Of a stretch of 64,000 bases of DNA, positions 17,351 through 25,460 are shown piece by piece. Position 1 is the stretch's first letter, and every line of letters starts with the position of its first letter. The notes below the pieces were generated by a model, which saw only the letters and a list, made by a program, of their open reading frames with translations, was not told the DNA's origin and did not search any database. Origin of the DNA: an uncultured Phascolarctobacterium sp. Lineage in GTDB: Bacteria; Bacillota; Negativicutes; Acidaminococcales; Acidaminococcaceae. The stretch lies in the NCBI GenBank assembly GCA_900545535.1, contig UQZN01000001.1, positions 62,001 through 126,000 on the forward strand. Reading direction: 5' to 3'. Position numbers and translations under genes: made by a program.

Positions 17351-18226
17351 ATGAAAATCATTGACGCACATATGCATTATTATGATATAGACAAGTTTTA
17401 CGATGTGGCAGAGAATGCCGGACATGCTAATACTGCGGCCTGCTGGCAGCAGATATGCAGGGATAACAGTATTGTTTTTGCCGTTGCGATGGGCAACTCG
17501 GAAGATGCTCCCAGCCGTTATGGCGGCAGTACGCCGCGTCTGATCAACCTGAGCGGCCCTTTTGATGAGCGGCATTACAACCAGCCGGCTAATATGGGGT
17601 ATTGTCTGGGCGTTAAAAGCGAAGATATTACTTTGGAAAATGCAGAAAAGACGGCGCAGGAATTTGAATATTATCTCAGTGAGCAGCCGCATTGTCTGGG
17701 CATTAAATTTTATCCCGGCTACCGGCCGGTATATATTTATGATAAACGGCACTATCCGCTCTTTGAATTGGCCCGGCAGTATAAGGTGCCGGTAGCAGTA
17801 CATACAGGCGATACGGCAACTCCTGCCGCCAAGCTGCGCTATGCGCACCCGCTGACTGTAGACGAGGTTGCGGCTGATTTCCCGGATGTGCAATTCGTTA
17901 TCTGCCATTGCGGCAATCCGTGGCTGTTGGACGCTACAGAAGTGGCTACAAAAAACGATAATGTGGCGATCGATCTGTCAGGCTTGCTTGAAGGCATACC
18001 GGGACCTCATTTTTATAGACAGAATCAGGGCTATTTCGACTATCTGGGAATGTGGCTGCGCTACATGAACCGCTGGGATAAATTAATGTACGGCAGCGAC
18101 TGGCCTCTCGTCAATATTCCCGATTATATAGCAATCATGCGGCAGCTGATCCCGGAAGAACATCAGGAAGAGTTTTTCTATAGTAATGCTCTGCGAGTCT
18201 ACAGCCGTATTCAGAAAATATTATAA
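17351..18226 (+). CDS. Amidohydrolase-family metal-dependent hydrolase
   Basis: A 291-residue TIM-barrel hydrolase of the amidohydrolase_2 type, in which one or two metals activate water or drive decarboxylation. Metal-binding landmarks are D-A-H-M-H near residues 5-9, VAVHTGDTA, VICHCGNPW and YGSDWPL. The substrate cannot be inferred. GAAGGTG precedes the ATG at 17351 by eight bases; a GTG nine bases earlier is in frame but lies inside that ribosome-binding site. An extended -10 (TGTTATAAT, ending 17323) is the probable promoter. It is a single gene between two terminators. Confidence 0.82.
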   Translation: MKIIDAHMHYYDIDKFYDVAENAGHANTAACWQQICRDNSIVFAVAMGNSEDAPSRYGGSTPRLINLSGPFDERHYNQPANMGYCLGVKSEDITLENAEKTAQEFEYYLSEQPHCLGIKFYPGYRPVYIYDKRHYPLFELARQYKVPVAVHTGDTATPAAKLRYAHPLTVDEVAADFPDVQFVICHCGNPWLLDATEVATKNDNVAIDLSGLLEGIPGPHFYRQNQGYFDYLGMWLRYMNRWDKLMYGSDWPLVNIPDYIAIMRQLIPEEHQEEFFYSNALRVYSRIQKIL

Positions 18227-18233
18227 AATAACG

Positions 18234-18265
18234 AAAATCCTGATTACAGGTCAAGTAGGATTTTT
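18234..18265 (+). terminator. Terminator after the amidohydrolase gene
   Basis: Arms AAAATCCT (18234-18241) and AGGATTTT (18257-18264), followed by T; the loop is rather long. Confidence 0.7.
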
Positions 18266-18355
18266 GTATGATATTATTTTTTAGACATGAACATGAGATT
18301 ATGTATAAGCTGACTGGTATTGCAGCATATTTATAAAAATATATTGTATTTATGA

Positions 18356-18376
18356 CTCAATAATGGTACTATTGAG
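18356..18376. promoter_or_regulatory. Inverted repeat before the GNAT gene
   Basis: CTCAATA (18356-18362) and TATTGAG (18370-18376) form a 7-bp dyad 28 bases before the start codon. It could be an operator or a leader hairpin; no regulator is assigned. Confidence 0.45.
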
Positions 18377-18403
18377 AAAATACAAAATGAAAGGAGTGCG
18401 CCC

Positions 18404-18889
18404 ATGATTATTTATCGCTCTGCTACTTTTGACGATGTAGAGAAGCTTCATAAACTGCTCAATGATTATGCCACCGAAGGCTTGATGCTGCCGCGTTCGC
18501 GTAATTCCATTTACGAAAATCTGCGCGATTACGTGGTGGCCGTTGAGAACAATCATGTGATTGGCTGCGGCGCACTGCACTTTGTCTGGGACCGCCTGGC
18601 AGAGATTCGTTCGCTGGCTGTTGATCCTGAACGTAAAACACAGGGGATCGGCAGGAAAATGGTAGAACTGCTGGAAGCTGAAGGCATTGAACGCGGTGTA
18701 AAGATGTTTTTTACGCTTACGTATCAGCCGGGCTTTTTTGCTAAATGTGATTACATTGAAACTGCGAAAGAAAAGCTGCCGCAGAAGGTTTGGAAAGAAT
18801 GTGTCTATTGTCCGCAATATCCGTACTGCAACGAATTGGCCTTTGTCAAAACGACCGTTGATTACGAACCCGGCGACATAATGTTCTAA
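18404..18889 (+). CDS. GNAT N-acetyltransferase, ArgA-like
   Basis: A 161-residue acetyl-CoA-dependent acetyltransferase. The GNAT core is clear: the conserved strand AEIRSLAVDPERKTQGIGRKM carries the Q-x-x-G-x-G/A pyrophosphate loop near residues 80-88, followed by FFTLTYQPGFFAKCDYIE. The N-terminal MLPRSRNSIYENLRDYVV and the C-terminal KVWKECVYCPQYPYCNE resemble short ArgA-type acetyltransferases that make N-acetylglutamate. An arginine role is therefore possible, but no arg genes are nearby. AAAGGAG precedes the ATG. It is a single gene followed by the 116-bp repeats. Confidence 0.8.
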   Translation: MIIYRSATFDDVEKLHKLLNDYATEGLMLPRSRNSIYENLRDYVVAVENNHVIGCGALHFVWDRLAEIRSLAVDPERKTQGIGRKMVELLEAEGIERGVKMFFTLTYQPGFFAKCDYIETAKEKLPQKVWKECVYCPQYPYCNELAFVKTTVDYEPGDIMF

Positions 18890-18896
18890 GTGAGGA

Positions 18897-19161
18897 ACTG
18901 TTTACTGCAAGCCGCAGGCGCAGCAGGAAACAGAACTGCCGAACTTACCCAGAAGAAACCGACTGGATAAGGAGGTTTCGCGGGTAACCGCTACCGCAAA
19001 GCGGCAAGGTGCACTGTTTACTGCAAGCAGCAGGCGCAGCAGGAAACAGAACTGCCGAACTTACCCGGAAGAAACCGACTGAATAAGGAGGTTTCGCGGG
19101 TAACCGCTACCGCGAAGCGGCAAGGTGCACTGTTTACTGCAAGCAGCAGGCGCAGCAGGAA
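18897..19161. repeat. 116-bp tandem direct repeat, 2.3 copies
   Basis: The unit starts with ACTGTTTACTGCAAGC. Copy 1 is 18897-19012, copy 2 is 19013-19128 and a partial third is 19129-19161. Copies 1 and 2 differ at only a few positions. Each unit holds several small inverted repeats (CTGTTT/AAACAG, GAAACC/GGTTTC, CCGCT/AGCGG), so it could fold strongly as RNA. No protein is encoded. It fills most of the gap before the ammonia-lyase gene. Confidence 0.93.
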
Positions 19162-19264
19162 CTAATGCAAGCAGAATTTGATATTGACCAATTGATGATG
19201 TTGCCGCGATAGTTCTGCTGTCGCGGCATTTTTTATTATATGGCAGGCGCAGAAGGAGGAAATT

Positions 19265-20467
19265 ATGGAGCAAACAAAGTTTAAATGGTCGCTGCGTGAG
19301 CGCAGCCAGGAAAAAACTGCTGTTTTGGAATACTTTACTGAACAGCAGGCCCGCAGAGTGCAGCGTTTCCACAGCAGCTTCCCTGAATATCAGCCTACGC
19401 CGCTGAGAGCGTTGAACGAGCTGGCCCGTCAATTGGGCATTAAGAATTTGTTTGTCAAAGATGAAGCTTACCGTTTTGGGCTCAATGCTTTCAAAGTTTT
19501 AGGCGGCAGCTTTGCTATCGGCAGTTATATCGCTGATGAATTGCACGAAGATATTGATAAGCTTCCGTATTCGCGTCTGATCTCTGATGAGATCCGTAAA
19601 TGTTTCGGGACAAAAACTTTTATTACCACTACTGATGGCAATCATGGGCGTGGGGTTGCCTGGACGGCTAATAGACTTGGTCAGAGGGCCGTGGTCTATA
19701 TGCCGCAGGGGTCGGCGACTGAACGGCTGGCTAATATTCGTGCTGAAGGCGCAGTGGCAGAGCTTACTGAAATGAATTATGACGAGACAGTGCGTTATAC
19801 CAGTGAGCTGGCGCAGAAAAATGGCTGGATCATCGTGCAGGATACTGCTTGGGAAGATTATACCCAAATACCTTTGTGGATCATGCAGGGCTATATGACG
19901 ATGGCACTGGAAGCTTATGAACAAATGCCGGTCAAGCCGACACATATCTTTTTGCAGGCGGGCGTAGGTTCAATGGCCGGCGCCGTGCAGGGCTTTTTTG
20001 CCAATGTGTATGACAGTGCTTGTCCACTGACTTTTGTTGTAGAACCGGACAAGGCCGACTGTCTGTATCAGACAGCAGCGGCAAACGACGGCCAGTTGCA
20101 TAATGTCACTGGTAGCTTGGATACGATCATGGCAGGCTTGGCCTGCGGTGAGCCGAACAGTATTGCCTGGGAAATCCTGGGGCGTTGCAGCGATGGCTTT
20201 ATCAGCTGTCCTGATTATACCGCTGCCCAGGGCATGCGCATTTTAGGTAATCCGCTGGCTGGCGACAGGCAAATCGTTGCCGGTGAAAGCGGAGCTGCGA
20301 CGGTGGGGCTGGTTACAGAAGTGCTGCGTGATCAGCGTCTTAACGAATTAAAACAGGCTTTGCAGTTAGATGAAAATTCAGTTGTTTTATGTTTCAATAC
20401 CGAAGGTGATACTGATAAAGCAAACTACCGCCGCATTGTCTGGGACGGCGTATGGGGACGGGAATAA
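19265..20467 (+). CDS. dpaL: Diaminopropionate ammonia-lyase
   Basis: This PLP enzyme cleaves 2,3-diaminopropionate (and often D-serine) to pyruvate and ammonia. The 400 residues match the length of the E. coli YgeX type. The PLP lysine is Lys77 in NAFKVLGGSFA. Further landmarks are TTTDGNHGRGVAWTA, the QDTAWEDYTQIPLWIMQGY region and GVGSMAGAVQGF. AGGAGGAAATT precedes the ATG. A hairpin with a T-run (around 19195-19240) between the repeats and the gene may act as a leader terminator. No purine or urate catabolic neighbours are present, unlike the E. coli locus. Confidence 0.92.
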   Translation: MEQTKFKWSLRERSQEKTAVLEYFTEQQARRVQRFHSSFPEYQPTPLRALNELARQLGIKNLFVKDEAYRFGLNAFKVLGGSFAIGSYIADELHEDIDKLPYSRLISDEIRKCFGTKTFITTTDGNHGRGVAWTANRLGQRAVVYMPQGSATERLANIRAEGAVAELTEMNYDETVRYTSELAQKNGWIIVQDTAWEDYTQIPLWIMQGYMTMALEAYEQMPVKPTHIFLQAGVGSMAGAVQGFFANVYDSACPLTFVVEPDKADCLYQTAAANDGQLHNVTGSLDTIMAGLACGEPNSIAWEILGRCSDGFISCPDYTAAQGMRILGNPLAGDRQIVAGESGAATVGLVTEVLRDQRLNELKQALQLDENSVVLCFNTEGDTDKANYRRIVWDGVWGRE

Positions 20468-20487
20468 ATGAAAGCTATAGTTTCAAC

Positions 20488-20516
20488 TTCACAATTTTAT
20501 CAGTCTTTAGTATAAT
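20488..20516 (+). promoter_or_regulatory. Promoter of the phosphatase gene
   Basis: TTCACA (20488-20493), 17-base spacer, TATAAT (20511-20516), in an AT-rich leader of about 115 bases. Confidence 0.6.
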
Positions 20517-20631
20517 AAAAGCGACCAGATTATTTCTTAAAATAATTTTAATTTTGGGTAGCAAGATCTGTTAAGATGTTAGTATAAAAAGGTTGTTATA
20601 AAGATATTGCTTTGTAGAAATGAGGGGTATC

Positions 20632-21096
20632 ATGAAGCGAACTCATCGTATTATGTTTGTTTGCCACGGTAATATCTGTCGCTCGCCGATGGCAGAATTT
20701 TTATTGAAGGACATGGTAAAAAAGGAGGGCCTGGCTGACCGTTTTGTGATCGCTTCGGCAGGAACCAGTCGTGAAGAACTCGGTAATCCTGTGCATCAGG
20801 GTACGCTTAAAAAGCTGGCTCAGGATCATATCAGCGCGGCAGGCAAACAGGCTGTGCAGCTGTCCAAAGAAGATTACGATAAATATGATCTTATTTTAGG
20901 TATGGAGCGTGTGAATATACGCAATATCCTGCGGATTATTGGCAGTGACCCACAGGAAAAGGTGCACAGACTTTTAGATTTTACCGAGCAGCCGCGTGAC
21001 ATTGCTGATCCTTGGTATACAGGTGACTTTGATATTGCTTATGCGGAGATCAAAGCAGGCTGCGCAGCGCTTTTGAAGCATTTACGCCGTTTTTGA
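20632..21096 (+). CDS. Low-molecular-weight protein tyrosine phosphatase
   Basis: A 154-residue phosphatase of the LMW-PTP class, acting on phosphotyrosine or, in some relatives, phosphoarginine. The P-loop C11-x5-R17-S (CHGNICRS) is intact and near the N-terminus. The general-acid Asp is in ADPWYTGDF near residue 125. The ATG at 20632 follows GAGGGG by a proper distance; the in-frame ATG four codons upstream overlaps that site. The gene stands alone, with a terminator right after it; no bacterial tyrosine kinase or exopolysaccharide gene is nearby. Confidence 0.93.
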   Translation: MKRTHRIMFVCHGNICRSPMAEFLLKDMVKKEGLADRFVIASAGTSREELGNPVHQGTLKKLAQDHISAAGKQAVQLSKEDYDKYDLILGMERVNIRNILRIIGSDPQEKVHRLLDFTEQPRDIADPWYTGDFDIAYAEIKAGCAALLKHLRRF

Positions 21097-21102
21097 AAAG
21101 TT

Positions 21103-21131
21103 AAAAGCTCCCGAATTTTCGGGAGCTTTTT
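21103..21131. terminator. Bidirectional terminator
   Basis: AAAAGCTCCCGAA / TTCGGGAGCTTTT perfect hairpin between the phosphatase and the convergent hydrolase, with T-run. Confidence 0.92.
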
Positions 21132-21154
21132 GTATTGTGACTTTTATTAAAATG

Positions 21155-22000
21155 TTAAACCTTCGGCAGTATGCAGTCTTTGATGAAATCAAAGACTGTT
21201 TTGTTGAATTTGTCGGCTTCTTCGTAAAAGAGCATATGGCCGCTTTCAGTGAAAGGAACAAATTTGCCGTTGGGGATCAGTGTGGTCAGGTAAGTACCCT
21301 GCTTGATGCCCCAGGCAAAAACAGGACCATCAGCGTTAACGACCAGCGTTGGAACAGTGATCGTTGGCAGAACGTCAGTAAAGTCCGTTGCAATGTAGTC
21401 GCTGTAGATTGCTGCCGATAACCAGGGCGGCAGTTTACGGAATTCTTCGATGACCCAGTCTGTTTCTGCCGGGCGTTTTCCGTCTTTAAAGATAGCATTG
21501 GCGAAGAATTCAAAATATTCCTCACGTTCGTTGATCAGGCGGTTGACCTGAGCGTTGAAGCCTTCCATGTTGTAGTGATGCAGTCCCTGGCTGTTCCATT
21601 CTTCAGGGCTGAAGGGGAAGGGCGTCATATCTACAAGCCCGAGGCCGATCAGGTTACTGTCATGTTTATACTGCTGCCAATAGGAAAGCACTATCGGTCC
21701 ACCTAAAGACCAGCCCATGAGTACAAAGTTTTTAAGCCCGAGAAATTCCGATAATTCCCGTACGTCTTGCGCGTAGCGGGCGACGATCTGTCCCTGCAAG
21801 CCTTTAGATGATTTACCGTGACCGCGGTTATCCATAACGATTACCTGAAAATGTTTAGCCAGTTCAGGCACATTACGCTGCCAGAATTTGGAGGAGCATT
21901 GCCAGCCGTGTACAAGAAAAAGTGGTTGTCCGCTGCCGTGTACTTCATAGTAAAGATGTGCATGGTCGGAAGTAGTAAAAAAGCCGTTCGTCTGTGTCAT
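21155..22000 (-). CDS. Alpha/beta hydrolase
   Basis: A 281-residue alpha/beta-hydrolase fold enzyme (esterase, haloperoxidase-like or similar). It has the oxyanion segment LFLVHGWQCSSKFW (His-Gly), the nucleophile elbow G-W-S98-L-G-G and a C-terminal catalytic His in TESGHMLFYE. The likely acid is the Asp in TLVVNADGPV. No signal peptide is seen, so it is cytosolic. The substrate is unknown. AAAGGAG precedes the start. It is a single gene, convergent with the phosphatase gene. Confidence 0.87.
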   Translation of the reverse strand: MTQTNGFFTTSDHAHLYYEVHGSGQPLFLVHGWQCSSKFWQRNVPELAKHFQVIVMDNRGHGKSSKGLQGQIVARYAQDVRELSEFLGLKNFVLMGWSLGGPIVLSYWQQYKHDSNLIGLGLVDMTPFPFSPEEWNSQGLHHYNMEGFNAQVNRLINEREEYFEFFANAIFKDGKRPAETDWVIEEFRKLPPWLSAAIYSDYIATDFTDVLPTITVPTLVVNADGPVFAWGIKQGTYLTTLIPNGKFVPFTESGHMLFYEEADKFNKTVFDFIKDCILPKV

Positions 22001-22112
22001 AATATCACACTCCTTTTCTTTTATTATAACTCTTTTACAAGCAACTGGTTACGGTTTTTATTTGTGAAATAAAAATGCGCAGTAAAAAACTGCGCATAAA
22101 TTTAAAAATTAA

Positions 22113-23441
22113 TTATTTAGTTCGTACTGGCAGCATAATTTTCCAAAACAGGCCCAATAAAGCGCCGCAGAGAGAGGGCACGATCCAGCCGAACCCGTCA
22201 GCGTAAAGAGGTATCGTGTTACTAAGGATGTTTTCCAGAGCAGTCAGTTTGATTCCGGCAGCTTTCAGACCATCCAGCAGAGCGAAAATAGTTGTGAAAA
22301 ACAGGCAGCAGCGGTAAACGCGCCTGTCACCGTGGAAAAGTTTGGAAGTTACTCCAAGCAGTACCAGTGCAATGATGATAGGATAAAGCGCACAGAGAAT
22401 AGGTATTGAAAAAGAGATGATATTCGTCAGGCCGACGTTGGAAACAGCAAAGCTGAAAACACAGATCGCAACGACAAAACGCTGATATTGTACCTGCTCG
22501 TGCGTAACCTTGGTAAAGTATGAAGCCGCCGAAGCTGTCAGGCCGATACTTGTTGTCAGGCAGGCGAAAAAGATCATCAGACATAAAACAACATTGCCTG
22601 CTGCGCCCAGATAATAGTTGGCGATATCGGCCAAAGCCACACCGCCGTTGGCAGAAATGCCCAGGATACTGACGCTGGTAGCGCCGGTATAAGCTAGGGC
22701 TACATAAATAAGTGCGAGAAAAAAGGCGGCAATCAAACCGGAGTAGACACAGATTTTAGTCAGCAGTCGGTCATCTGTAATTCCTTTAAGCTTAATAGCG
22801 TTAATGACGGTTGCACCAAAAAGCAGCGTTGCCAAAAGGTCCATTGTGTTATAACCGTCCTGAAAGCCACTGAGAAATGGTATATTGATGTAATTCCCGG
22901 TGGCAGGCTGCATGGGACCCATCGGAGCGAGCAGAACATTGATGATCAGGACAGCCAGGCTTAAAAGCAGCATTGGCGTTAAAACTTTGCCCAACCAGTC
23001 AACAAGCTTTGATGGGTTGATGGATAAAACATAGGTAATAATAAAAAAGAAGAGCGAATAAATAGCCAGACCGAGGGTGTAGTAATCTTCAGGGACAAAA
23101 GGTCTGATACCAACGTCGTAAGAAACTGCTCCGGTACGTGGGATCGCAAAAAAGGGACCAATAGTCAATACACCCAGCATAACTATCACTTTAGCAAAGT
23201 TTGGATGGACCGGATCAGCCAGGGCATTGGGGTTATCGCTTTTAGTGAGTGCCATGGCAATGATGCCTAAAAGCGGCATGCCGACGCCGGTAACGCAGAA
23301 ACCGATCGCGGCTGACCAGAAGTGATCGCCGGCGGCCTGACCTAAGGCTGGTGGGAAAATCAGGTTGCCAGCGCCGAAGAAGGACGAAAAGAGCATCAAA
23401 CCTACGGGTAAGATTTCCCAAAACGTCAGATTCTGTTTCAT
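22113..23441 (-). CDS. brnQ: Branched-chain amino acid transporter BrnQ
   Basis: A cation-coupled importer of Leu/Ile/Val of the LIVCS family, 442 residues with about 12 membrane segments. Family signatures are the N-terminal GLMLFSSFFGAGNLIFPPALG, GPFFAIPRTGAVSYDVGI and FTRL-like GYNTMDLLATLLFG. The start at 23441 (MKQNLTFWEIL) is supported by AGGAG seven to eight bases upstream; the frame is open 15 codons further but without a ribosome-binding site. It lies downstream of tyrS on the same strand after a terminator, so it probably has its own promoter. Confidence 0.94.
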   Translation of the reverse strand: MKQNLTFWEILPVGLMLFSSFFGAGNLIFPPALGQAAGDHFWSAAIGFCVTGVGMPLLGIIAMALTKSDNPNALADPVHPNFAKVIVMLGVLTIGPFFAIPRTGAVSYDVGIRPFVPEDYYTLGLAIYSLFFFIITYVLSINPSKLVDWLGKVLTPMLLLSLAVLIINVLLAPMGPMQPATGNYINIPFLSGFQDGYNTMDLLATLLFGATVINAIKLKGITDDRLLTKICVYSGLIAAFFLALIYVALAYTGATSVSILGISANGGVALADIANYYLGAAGNVVLCLMIFFACLTTSIGLTASAASYFTKVTHEQVQYQRFVVAICVFSFAVSNVGLTNIISFSIPILCALYPIIIALVLLGVTSKLFHGDRRVYRCCLFFTTIFALLDGLKAAGIKLTALENILSNTIPLYADGFGWIVPSLCGALLGLFWKIMLPVRTK

Positions 23442-23494
23442 AAAAAGTCTCCTATCATGAATAGATATAAAATTCTGAAAATTCAAGTATTAAG

Positions 23495-23520
23495 TAAAGG
23501 CTGCCCTCAGGCAGCCTTTA
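23495..23520 (-). terminator. tyrS terminator
   Basis: TAAAGGCTGCC / GGCAGCCTTTA hairpin with a CTCA loop, three bases after the tyrS stop on the minus strand. Confidence 0.85.
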
Positions 23521-23522
23521 AA

Positions 23523-24743
23523 TTACTGGATGACGAGGCGGAAATATTTCTTTTTGCCTTTGCGGATCAGCAAACTTCTTTCTGCATCAAACATAGTCGG
23601 GACAAAGCTCTCTTCCGGATCAGTGACTGTCTCTTCACCAATATACAGTCCGCCCTGCTGGATCATTTGCCGAGCTTCGCGTTTACTACTGAATATTTTT
23701 CCTGCAGTGAGAACATCAATGATCTTACCTTCAGCATCAGCAGCAGTGATTTCGATCGTCGGTACATCTGTCAAGGCTCCACCGCCGCCAAAGAGAGCTT
23801 CAGCTGCCTGTTTGGCTTTTTCTGCTTCTGCTTCGCCGTGGACCAGTTTGGTAACTTCATAAGCAAGGACTTTTTTTGCTTCGTTGATCTCGGCATCCCG
23901 CAGAGAACTTAAACGTCGTACTTCATCCATCGGGAGGAAGGTCAGCAGCGACAGACAGTTTTCAACATCGCTGTCGTCAATATTGCGCCAATATTGATAG
24001 AAATCGTATGGCGAAGTTTTTTCAGGATCGAGCCACAGAGCACCTTTTTCCGTTTTGCCCATCTTACGGCCATCACTGGTAGTGAGCAGCTTGCAGGTCA
24101 TGCAATAGGCAGGCTTCTGCTCTTTACGGCGGATCAGCTCGACACCGGCCAGCATATTGGACCATTGATCATCGCCGCCGAGCTGCATGATGCAGCCATG
24201 CTTTTTAAACAGTTGCAGGAAGTCATAAGACTGCATGATCATATAGTTGAATTCGAAAAAAGACAGGCCTTTTTCCAAACGTTTTTTAAAGCACTCGGCT
24301 GTCAGCATACGGTTGACGGAGAAATGCACGCCAACATCGCGCAGCAGTTCAATATAATTCAGGTCCAGCAGCCAGTCGGCATTGTTGACCATAATGGCCT
24401 GTCCCTCGGAAAAATCAATGAAACGTGCCATTTGCTTTTTAAAGCAGGCTATGTTATGGGCGATGAATTCAGGAGTCAGCATTTTACGCATATCGTCTTT
24501 GCCGCTGGGATCACCGACCATACCGGTACCGCCGCCAAGAAGGCAAATTGGACGATGGCCGGCACGCTGCATATGGCTCATCACCATCAATGCGATAAAA
24601 TGGCCTACATGCAAACTGTCAGCTGTAGGATCAAAGCCAATATAAAAAGTGATTTTTTCCTTTTCCAGCAGCTCTTTGATCTCATCTTCGTGGGAGAGTT
24701 GTTTTAAAAAACCACGTTCTTTTAATACGTCATAAACGGACAT
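23523..24743 (-). CDS. tyrS: Tyrosyl-tRNA synthetase
   Basis: A class I synthetase charging tRNA-Tyr. In 406 residues it shows the HIGH-type motif (DSLHVGHFIAL), the tyrosine pocket region, the KMSKS-type loop (GRKMGKTEKGALWLDPEKT) and a C-terminal S4 RNA-binding domain (FSSKREARQMIQQGGLYIGE). It resembles the TyrZ/long bacterial type with SPYDFYQYWRN. AGGAGG precedes the ATG at 24743. Unlike thrS and pheST here, no T-box sequence occurs in the 150 bases upstream, so it is not under that control. Confidence 0.96.
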   Translation of the reverse strand: MSVYDVLKERGFLKQLSHEDEIKELLEKEKITFYIGFDPTADSLHVGHFIALMVMSHMQRAGHRPICLLGGGTGMVGDPSGKDDMRKMLTPEFIAHNIACFKKQMARFIDFSEGQAIMVNNADWLLDLNYIELLRDVGVHFSVNRMLTAECFKKRLEKGLSFFEFNYMIMQSYDFLQLFKKHGCIMQLGGDDQWSNMLAGVELIRRKEQKPAYCMTCKLLTTSDGRKMGKTEKGALWLDPEKTSPYDFYQYWRNIDDSDVENCLSLLTFLPMDEVRRLSSLRDAEINEAKKVLAYEVTKLVHGEAEAEKAKQAAEALFGGGGALTDVPTIEITAADAEGKIIDVLTAGKIFSSKREARQMIQQGGLYIGEETVTDPEESFVPTMFDAERSLLIRKGKKKYFRLVIQ

Positions 24744-24842
24744 GAAATAACCTCCTAATATTACTGCAAACTTCCTCATGATAAAGTGAAGAAGCAAATC
24801 TTCTAAACATTATACAACGAATGAACAGGTTTCGCAAATAAG

Positions 24843-24871
24843 AAAAGGCACTTCCGGGAAGAAGTACCTTT
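24843..24871 (-). terminator. mscL terminator
   Basis: AAAGGTACTTC / GAAGTGCCTTT (one G-T pair) read on the minus strand, followed by TTCTT, between mscL and tyrS. Confidence 0.75.
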
Positions 24872-24893
24872 GATAAATAAAAATAAATTGTTT

Positions 24894-25325
24894 TTATAAT
24901 TGCGAAGTGCAATGCGGACAGCGGGTTGCGTCGTCAGCAATAGCTGTTTTGCAGAATGGGCATAAACGTGGGTCGGGTGCCGGTGCCGGCGGAGGAGTAA
25001 GCTTGTTGATTTGTCTGATTAGTACGAAAATAGCAAAAGCAATAATCAGGAAATTGATGATAGTATTTAGAAAAAGACCGTAGGCTAAGACAGGAGCATG
25101 AGCTTCCTGCGCAGCTTTTAAAGTGTCATAATGCTGTTCGTTAAGGCTGATAAATAGTCCTGAAAAATCGACTTTGCCGAATAAGAGGCTTAAAGGAGGC
25201 ATAATAATGTTATCTACCAAGGACGATGTTATTTTGCCAAAGGCTCCGCCGACAACGACGCCGACTGCCAGGTCGATGACATTACCACGCATTGCAAATT
25301 TTTTAAACTCTTCAAAAAAAGACAT
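24894..25325 (-). CDS. mscL: MscL mechanosensitive channel with C-terminal zinc ribbon
   Basis: The large-conductance channel opens under membrane tension and releases solutes during osmotic down-shock. The N-terminal half is standard: FKKFAMRGNVIDLAVGVVVG (TM1), then a periplasmic loop and TM2 (LNTIINFLIIAFAIFVLIRQ). After the usual cytoplasmic end, a Pro-rich linker (PPPAPAPDPR) leads to four cysteines, C122-x2-C125-x10-C136-x2-C139, a compact zinc ribbon replacing the ordinary C-terminal helix bundle. The start at 25325 has GGGAG nine bases upstream; a longer in-frame start six codons earlier is less likely. Confidence 0.93.
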   Translation of the reverse strand: MSFFEEFKKFAMRGNVIDLAVGVVVGGAFGKITSSLVDNIIMPPLSLLFGKVDFSGLFISLNEQHYDTLKAAQEAHAPVLAYGLFLNTIINFLIIAFAIFVLIRQINKLTPPPAPAPDPRLCPFCKTAIADDATRCPHCTSQL

Positions 25326-25395
25326 GTTAACAACTCCCAACATAAATTGAAATTATTTATATATATTCGCTTTAGGTTATAATGATCCTGCCGGC

Positions 25396-25424
25396 TTGAC
25401 TGTAAAACGTCAATAATTTATAAT
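25396..25424 (+). promoter_or_regulatory. Promoter of the DnaA-domain-I-like gene
   Basis: TTGACT (25396-25401), 17-base spacer, TATAAT (25419-25424). The dyad TTGAC-N8-GTCAA (25396-25413) overlaps the -35 box and could be an operator. Confidence 0.75.
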
Positions 25425-25460
25425 AACTTTGTAAGAATCAGGCAGTGAAGGAGGGAAACC

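Noticed and set aside
18897..19161. T-box-like motif (GGGTAACCGC...) in the 116-bp repeats
   Set aside because: The core AGGGTGGNACCGCG is absent, and no terminator with paired antiterminator could be outlined.
25399..25412. 14-mer ACTGTAAAACGTCA shared with the sigma-like gene upstream region near 62355
   Set aside because: Matches of this length are expected by chance within 64 kb, and only one of the two copies is part of a dyad. Not enough for a shared regulator.
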